Shown piece by piece: positions 1 to 5,000 of a DNA stretch of 5,000 bases; position 1 is the stretch's first letter, and each line of letters starts with the position of its first letter. Source of the DNA: a bacterium (GTDB lineage: Bacteria; Spirochaetota; UBA4802; UBA5550); assembly GCA_024224995.1 (NCBI GenBank), contig JAAENB010000799.1, positions 1 through 5,000 of the forward strand, read 5' to 3'. The translations under genes and the position numbers were made by a program. The notes below the pieces were generated by a model, which did not search any database, was not told the DNA's origin, and was given only the letters and a program-made list of their open reading frames with translations.

Positions 1-295
1 GCCGATTGATGGAATTTTAAACATGCTCTAAGAATAGCAGATTTTTCATAGCAATAGATTTTGGTTAGATATTCAAATCAAAAATACAAAAATAAACCGA
101 ACATTCAGATAGCCCAACAGAATAACGTACAGACCAAATTTCCTTCGCTTGATGGCTATTTTCCGACACTGGTTTTGCTGTTTTTTTTGATAAATCTCCA
201 AATAGCTCCACCATATATTTATCATAATCATCATGTGATCTGCACTAGAGGAGATTCGCCTTACACATAGGTGGTATGTGCCCCATTGGATCTGC
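1..295. other. AT-rich stretch without a recognisable gene
   Basis: This is the sequence downstream of the DUF2490-like gene, which ends at 296. Reading frames on both strands are short, low in complexity and resemble no protein I know. A minus-strand frame runs from the gene into this stretch (477 to 73), but it overlaps the real gene out of frame and is a shadow. A 7-bp inverted repeat (193-199 with 250-256) is present, but no T-run follows it on the minus strand, so it is not a convincing terminator for the upstream gene. I see no tRNA, no tandem repeat and no mobile-element end. Confidence 0.6.
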
Positions 296-913
296 TCACC
301 CCAATTTGATACGATAGTTGAGTCGGAGAAAAATGTAATAATCTCTGTTTCCCATGACATCTTTTGAAAAAGCCAGAATGGTAGAAAAGGACTTATTGAT
401 CTTGGAAATGACGGAAGGGCCCATAAACCAATAGGATTGCAGCAGTTCTTCAGATTCCTTCTTTTTGGCAAATCCAAAAAATCCAGGTTGAAAAAGAGGG
501 TTTACAGAATAATTGATAAGCTGGATGAAATACTGCTCGTCCTGCGAGGCCGGATTTAAACCAAAAAAATGTCGATATTGCAAATGGACATTCAGTTTGT
601 TCTTTAAAAAATGAGTGTTGTTGTCAAGCCTGATCCCTGTCCACATTCGTTCAGCCGTATCAAATTTTGAATAGCTGAATACTTTCCACATCCCATTCAT
701 GAAAGGTTTGCCAACCATCAAATCCATTCTTCCCACATTAAAAGGAGTGATATAGTCATATGGACGAAAACGTATTTCGATTTTGGGTTTGATAAAATCG
801 AGCCGTACTTCCGGGGAATATTTCACCCAATATTCTTCTGAATCCTGTGCCGTTATGGAGAAAGATAAAAGGAATGTAATTGAGAGCATCCAAAATAGTT
901 TGATCCTTTTCAT
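296..913 (-). CDS. Exported DUF2490-like, probable outer-membrane beta-strand-rich protein
   Basis: A 205-residue protein with an ATG start at 913-911 and a TGA stop at 298-296. Residues 1-22 form a classical signal peptide: a basic start (MKRIK), a hydrophobic core (residues 6-20) and a likely signal peptidase I site after Ala22 (ITA|QD). The mature part alternates polar and hydrophobic/aromatic residues in strand-like stretches, for example EVRLDFIKPKIEIRFR (35-50), KLNVHLQYRHFFGL (106-119) and YYIFLRLNYRIKLG (192-205). This fits a small beta-barrel or beta-sandwich at the outer membrane. The layout (N-terminal Trp after the signal, Arg-rich strands, mid-protein WTGIRLDNN, strand-rich C terminus) resembles DUF2490 proteins common in Bacteroidota, whose function is unknown. 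The family assignment is inference from overall pattern. The protein is slightly short for that family by recollection, and it lacks a terminal Phe/Trp. The start is supported by the signal peptide and an A-rich tract just upstream. A candidate promoter lies about 150 bp upstream. No partner gene adjoins it. Confidence 0.75.
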   Translation of the reverse strand: MKRIKLFWMLSITFLLSFSITAQDSEEYWVKYSPEVRLDFIKPKIEIRFRPYDYITPFNVGRMDLMVGKPFMNGMWKVFSYSKFDTAERMWTGIRLDNNTHFLKNKLNVHLQYRHFFGLNPASQDEQYFIQLINYSVNPLFQPGFFGFAKKKESEELLQSYWFMGPSVISKINKSFSTILAFSKDVMGNRDYYIFLRLNYRIKLG

Positions 914-970
914 TTCTAAAGAATTTTATTTGACTCAACAGATGTTTTTAAAAACCCAAAAACACTCCAT

Positions 971-1024
971 CTCGCTCATTATCAATTACTTACGAGCTGT
1001 GTGTTCAGAGTTATTCCGAGCGAG
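971..1024 (-). repeat. 7-bp inverted repeat in the presumed leader of the DUF2490-like gene
   Basis: CTCGCTC at 971-977 and its exact reverse complement GAGCGAG at 1018-1024 enclose 40 nt. If transcription starts just downstream of the candidate promoter at 1063-1096, this pair lies inside the untranslated leader, where it could close a stem about 60 nt before the start codon. The enclosed sequence shows no riboswitch signature that I recognise. A 7-bp pair at this distance can also occur by chance. Confidence 0.25.
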
Positions 1025-1062
1025 GTTTTATTCTTTGTTAAGGCTCAAATTTTTGGAAGCCG

Positions 1063-1096
1063 CAAATGTAAACCAATATTAGATGTCATGCTCAAA
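1063..1096 (-). promoter_or_regulatory. Candidate Bacteroidota -33/-7 promoter for the DUF2490-like gene
   Basis: Read on the minus strand, TTTG (1096-1093), a 22-nt spacer and TACATTTG (1070-1063) match the Bacteroidota primary sigma factor consensus of TTTG at -33 and TAnnTTTG at -7, with a spacer at the long end of the accepted range. Transcription would begin near 1056, giving an untranslated leader of about 140 nt before the ATG at 913. All eight constrained bases match. The region is AT-rich, so a chance match cannot be excluded. Confidence 0.4.
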
Positions 1097-1138
1097 AGAG
1101 TAGTTATAAAAGCTAAAACCCTATCAGAAAAGAGATTT

Positions 1139-1157
1139 ATGACAATACGATGACAAT
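1139..1157. repeat. 8-bp direct repeat with 11-bp period
   Basis: ATGACAAT occurs at 1139-1146 and again at 1150-1157, so the two copies start 11 bp apart, about one helical turn. On the minus strand they sit about 45 bp upstream of the -33 element of the candidate promoter at 1063-1096. Same-face spacing at that distance would suit an activator binding site, but nothing in the sequence identifies a regulator. Confidence 0.25.
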
Positions 1158-1311
1158 GCCCGTTTTATTACCGCTAAGACTTTTATGTTCAACGCTGTCT
1201 TTCATTACAATACATGGATTAAATCCCTATCTTTGCGCACTAATTTTTGATTCATTCTGTTAATTGAATCACTTAGGAATGGTACATTAATAAATTACGT
1301 TTTTATGCGCC

Positions 1312-1465
1312 GTTATTTTTTCTTTATGCAAGGCGAAAAACACAGGCGATGCAGGGCATCGGCGAGGCTTTTTAACACGAACGAAGTGGTGCAAAGCAGA
1401 AAAGATTGATAATCTTTTCAACGAAGTGAACCGCTTGCGGACGGGGATGCCAAAGGAAAAAGAAC
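1312..1465. repeat. Palindrome-rich, G+C-rich intergenic block with imperfect terminal inverted repeats (MITE/REP-like)
   Basis: About 154 bp between the sigma factor gene and the DUF2490-like gene. The ends form an imperfect inverted repeat: 1312-1325 matches the reverse complement of 1452-1465 at 12 of 14 positions, although both arms are T- or A-rich. The interior (about 1331-1451) is about 47% G+C by hand count, against 28% for 1201-1260. Nested palindromes include CGATGC/GCATCG (1347-1352 with 1356-1361), a 9-bp stem at 1399-1407/1411-1419, CCGC/GCGG (1431-1434 with 1437-1440) and GGCATC/GATGCC (1355-1360 with 1446-1451). No reading frame resembles a transposase. I see no clear target-site duplication. 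The structure fits a non-autonomous mobile element or dispersed repeat, but copy number cannot be judged from one window. It could alternatively be a structured RNA or a compound 3' end for the sigma factor transcript. Confidence 0.4.
1380..1428. repeat. 9-bp direct repeats flanking a perfect 9-bp hairpin
   Basis: AACGAAGTG occurs at 1380-1388 and 1420-1428, exactly 40 bp apart. Between them lies a perfect inverted repeat, GAAAAGATT (1399-1407) and AATCTTTTC (1411-1419), with a 3-nt loop. The unit sits inside the larger palindrome-rich block at 1312-1465. The hairpin is AT-rich and is not followed by a T-run on either strand, so it does not look like a standard intrinsic terminator. Confidence 0.4.
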
Positions 1466-1499
1466 AAGTAGGAAATGTGAATTTATTATTGAACTGTTC

Positions 1500-2048
1500 C
1501 TATGCTTCTTGAAATAACTCCTTCTTCACCTTCAAAGCCTTGGCCTTAGCCCTTTTTATTCTCATTTTTATAGCGCTTTCAGATTTATCGAAAATCCCGG
1601 CAATATCTTTTATTGAAAGATCGTCCTGATATTTCATTAGTAGAACTGCTTTATCCCCCACCGGTATTTTCCCTAGCACGGTTTTTAATTGATGAACCTG
1701 CATTTGTATCAATTCCTCATCAGGAACTTCATCTGCAATTTCCGGAGCGTTTTCAATTTCATCAGAAAAAATATTTTTTTGCTTCTTTTGTTTTCGTATA
1801 AAATCAATACAATAATTATAAGAAATTGAATACACCCAGGTTGAAAACTTCGATTTCTCTCCGAATTTTGAAAGGTTCAAAAATATTTTGATAAATATAT
1901 CCTGTGTTGCATCCTGTGCCAAAGCCTCATTTTTGAGCATGGAGATGCATTTGCTGTAGATTTTATTGGAATACCTTCCATACAGCAAATTAAAACAATT
2001 AGAGGCCTGTGTATCAAGATATACACCGATCACCTCTACATCTTTCAT
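1500..2048 (-). CDS. ECF-family RNA polymerase sigma factor
   Basis: A sigma-70 family protein of the extracytoplasmic-function type, which directs core RNA polymerase to a specific promoter set. From the ATG at 2048-2046 it has 182 residues; an in-frame TTG at 2072-2070 would add eight (190), with a TAA two codons further upstream. Numbered from the TTG, region 2 spans about residues 25-95, including the LAQDATQDIFIKIF helix (51-64) and the promoter-melting segment FSTWVYSISYNYCIDFIR (76-93). An acidic linker follows (102-122). Region 4 is about 125-180, with the helix-turn-helix SIKDIAGIFDKSESAIKMRI (153-172) followed by KRAKAKAL. No extra C-terminal domain is present; total length is normal for a minimal ECF factor. 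I prefer the ATG because the extra residues precede region 2 and add no conserved element. No anti-sigma gene lies next to it in the window: the next minus-strand gene starts about 590 bp downstream and looks unrelated. I could not find a consensus promoter upstream, and the subgroup and stimulus cannot be read from sequence. The stop is TAG. Confidence 0.93.
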   Translation of the reverse strand: MKDVEVIGVYLDTQASNCFNLLYGRYSNKIYSKCISMLKNEALAQDATQDIFIKIFLNLSKFGEKSKFSTWVYSISYNYCIDFIRKQKKQKNIFSDEIENAPEIADEVPDEELIQMQVHQLKTVLGKIPVGDKAVLLMKYQDDLSIKDIAGIFDKSESAIKMRIKRAKAKALKVKKELFQEA

Positions 2049-2328
2049 TGTGCTATGACAATATTTCTTCAAACTTTAATGATTAATCTCAATAAATAAA
2101 CATAAGCACAAGTAAAGTTATTAATCCTTTTACAATTACTCTTTAGTAGCAAAGGATTTTTTTGCAGGGATGCAATCTTAAGACGAATAAATAATAAAAA
2201 GATACATTTTTCGCTTTCTTTCACGAAGATCAAAAATTTCATTAAAGCTACTTTTGGATATGAAGTCTTTAATTGAAAAGTAGTAAAGATGTAAACTTTT
2301 GAACAACGGCTTATTCAAATTACCACAT
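2049..2328. other. Intergenic region upstream of the sigma factor gene
   Basis: AT-rich sequence between the rRNA terminator and the sigma factor start. It must contain the sigma factor's promoter if that gene is transcribed on its own, but no exact minus-strand TAnnTTTG is present. The nearest words, GTAATTTG near 2315-2322 and ATCCTTTG near 2150-2157, depart from the consensus. A short inverted repeat, TTGCA/TGCAA (2162-2166 with 2171-2175), is the only small palindrome noted. No gene or tRNA is seen. Confidence 0.5.
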
Positions 2329-2368
2329 AAAAAAAGCCTGACATGAAAAAATATTCATGTCAGGCTTT
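2329..2368 (-). terminator. Intrinsic terminator of the rRNA operon
   Basis: A perfect 15-bp inverted repeat pairs 2333-2347 with 2354-2368 around a 6-nt loop. The stem base is AAAGCCTG/CAGGCTTT. Read on the minus strand, the 3' arm runs into seven consecutive T (2335-2329), the last three pairs of the stem included, which is the classic form of a Rho-independent terminator. It lies about 40 nt beyond the 5S 3' end and should stop rRNA transcription before the sigma factor gene. On the plus strand the T-run is weak and no gene needs terminating. Confidence 0.9.
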
Positions 2369-2372
2369 AAGA

Positions 2373-2396
2373 TTTTCTACCGATAGAGGTAGAAAA
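2373..2396 (-). other. 9-bp hairpin between 5S rRNA and terminator
   Basis: TTTTCTACC (2373-2381) and GGTAGAAAA (2388-2396) form a perfect stem with a 6-nt loop, starting 11 nt beyond the 5S 3' end. On the minus strand it is not followed by a T-run, so it is not a terminator by itself. It may mark the 5S 3' processing site, pause polymerase, or act as part of a tandem termination region with the stronger hairpin 4 nt downstream. Confidence 0.55.
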
Positions 2397-2406
2397 AGTA
2401 AAAAAA

Positions 2407-2517
2407 GCTGGCAGCGACCTACTCTCCCACCTAAAAGGCAGTACCATCAGCGCTGAAGGGCTTAACTTCTCTGTTCAGAATGGTTAGAGGTGGTTCCCCT
2501 TCGCTATAGCCACCAAC
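2407..2517 (-). rRNA. rrf: 5S ribosomal RNA
   Basis: A complete gene of about 111 nt. The ends were set by the terminal helix: nine pairs, including G-U wobbles, form between 2517-2509 (GUUGGUGGC) and 2415-2407 (GCUGCCAGC). Conserved internal blocks are present on the minus strand: GCGAAGGGGAACCACC, the loop C region GAACAGAGAAGUUAAG, GCGCUGAUGGUACUGC, and GGGAGAGUAGGUCGCUGCC near the 3' end. It follows the 23S gene after 139 nt and precedes a strong terminator, the normal place of 5S in a bacterial rRNA operon. The ends may be off by a few bases, because mature termini depend on processing. Confidence 0.97.
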
Positions 2518-2656
2518 AAGTCTTTGTCTAACGAGGTATCTTTAACCTCGCTTCCCTGATTCATCATCAAGGACAACTATTCTTAATCTAAAAGTTTATT
2601 GCAATACTGGTAAAAAAGAGTAACAGAACTCAAAAACGGTTCTGAGATAAAGAAAA
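2518..2656 (-). other. 23S-5S internal transcribed spacer
   Basis: A 139-nt AT-rich spacer without a tRNA gene. It contains two small stems: CGAGGT/ACCTCG (2532-2537 with 2545-2550) just upstream of the 5S, and CAGAAC/GTTCTG (2624-2629 with 2639-2644) just after the 23S. Such spacers are removed during rRNA maturation. The main 23S processing stem would need the 23S leader, which lies outside the window. Confidence 0.7.

Positions 2657-5000
<2,344 letters not shown>

Noticed and set aside
79..94. Two minus-strand TATTTTTG words matching the -7 promoter element
   Set aside because: Neither has a TTTG at the right distance upstream, and the words fall in an A-rich run where chance matches are expected.
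193..256. 7-bp inverted repeat as a terminator for the DUF2490-like gene
   Set aside because: The arms are 50 nt apart, and on the minus strand the stem is followed by A-rich rather than T-rich sequence.
73..477. 134-residue minus-strand open frame overlapping the 3' end of the DUF2490-like gene
   Set aside because: It overlaps the better-supported gene in another frame, has no recognisable domain, and its composition looks like a chance reading of AT-rich DNA.
783..1082. 99-residue plus-strand open frame across the start of the DUF2490-like gene
   Set aside because: It is antisense to the signal peptide region of a real gene and resembles no protein; it is a shadow frame.
2518..2656. Possible tRNA in the 23S-5S spacer
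   Set aside because: No cloverleaf arms and no T-loop GTTCRA motif with a pairing stem were found; only two 6-bp stems are present.

Overview
The window looks like a chromosomal segment from a member of the Bacteroidota, possibly an aquatic or soil Cytophagales relative; the order-level guess is weak. Three things point there: the 5S and 23S rRNA sequences, an AT-rich genome with A-rich tracts instead of clear Shine-Dalgarno sites before the start codons, and one good match to the Bacteroidota -33/-7 promoter (TTTG ... TAnnTTTG). All recognised genes lie on the minus strand.

Layout from right to left, in the direction of transcription. Positions 5000 to about 2657 hold most of a 23S rRNA gene; its first roughly 500 nt lie beyond the right edge. 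A 139-nt spacer without a tRNA follows, then a complete 5S rRNA gene (2517-2407). After that come a 9-bp hairpin and a strong intrinsic terminator (15-bp perfect stem plus seven T), so this is the 3' end of an rRNA operon. About 280 bp further on is an ECF-type RNA polymerase sigma factor gene (about 2048-1500), with no anti-sigma gene visible beside it. The next gap, 1499-914, is not empty. It holds a G+C-rich, palindrome-rich block of about 154 bp with imperfect terminal inverted repeats (1312-1465), which resembles a small non-autonomous mobile or dispersed repeat. It also holds an 8-bp direct repeat with 11-bp periodicity (1139-1157) and a Bacteroidota-type promoter candidate (1096-1063). 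The last gene (913-296) encodes a 205-residue exported, beta-strand-rich protein resembling the DUF2490 type of putative outer-membrane proteins. Positions 1-295 contain no gene I can support.

The parts do not form an obvious pathway. The rRNA operon is housekeeping and is insulated by its terminator. The sigma factor and the exported protein are in the same orientation but separated by about 590 bp with their own candidate signals, so they are probably independent transcription units. I see no strong evidence for a novel multi-gene system. The most distinctive unexplained element is the repeat-like block at 1312-1465.
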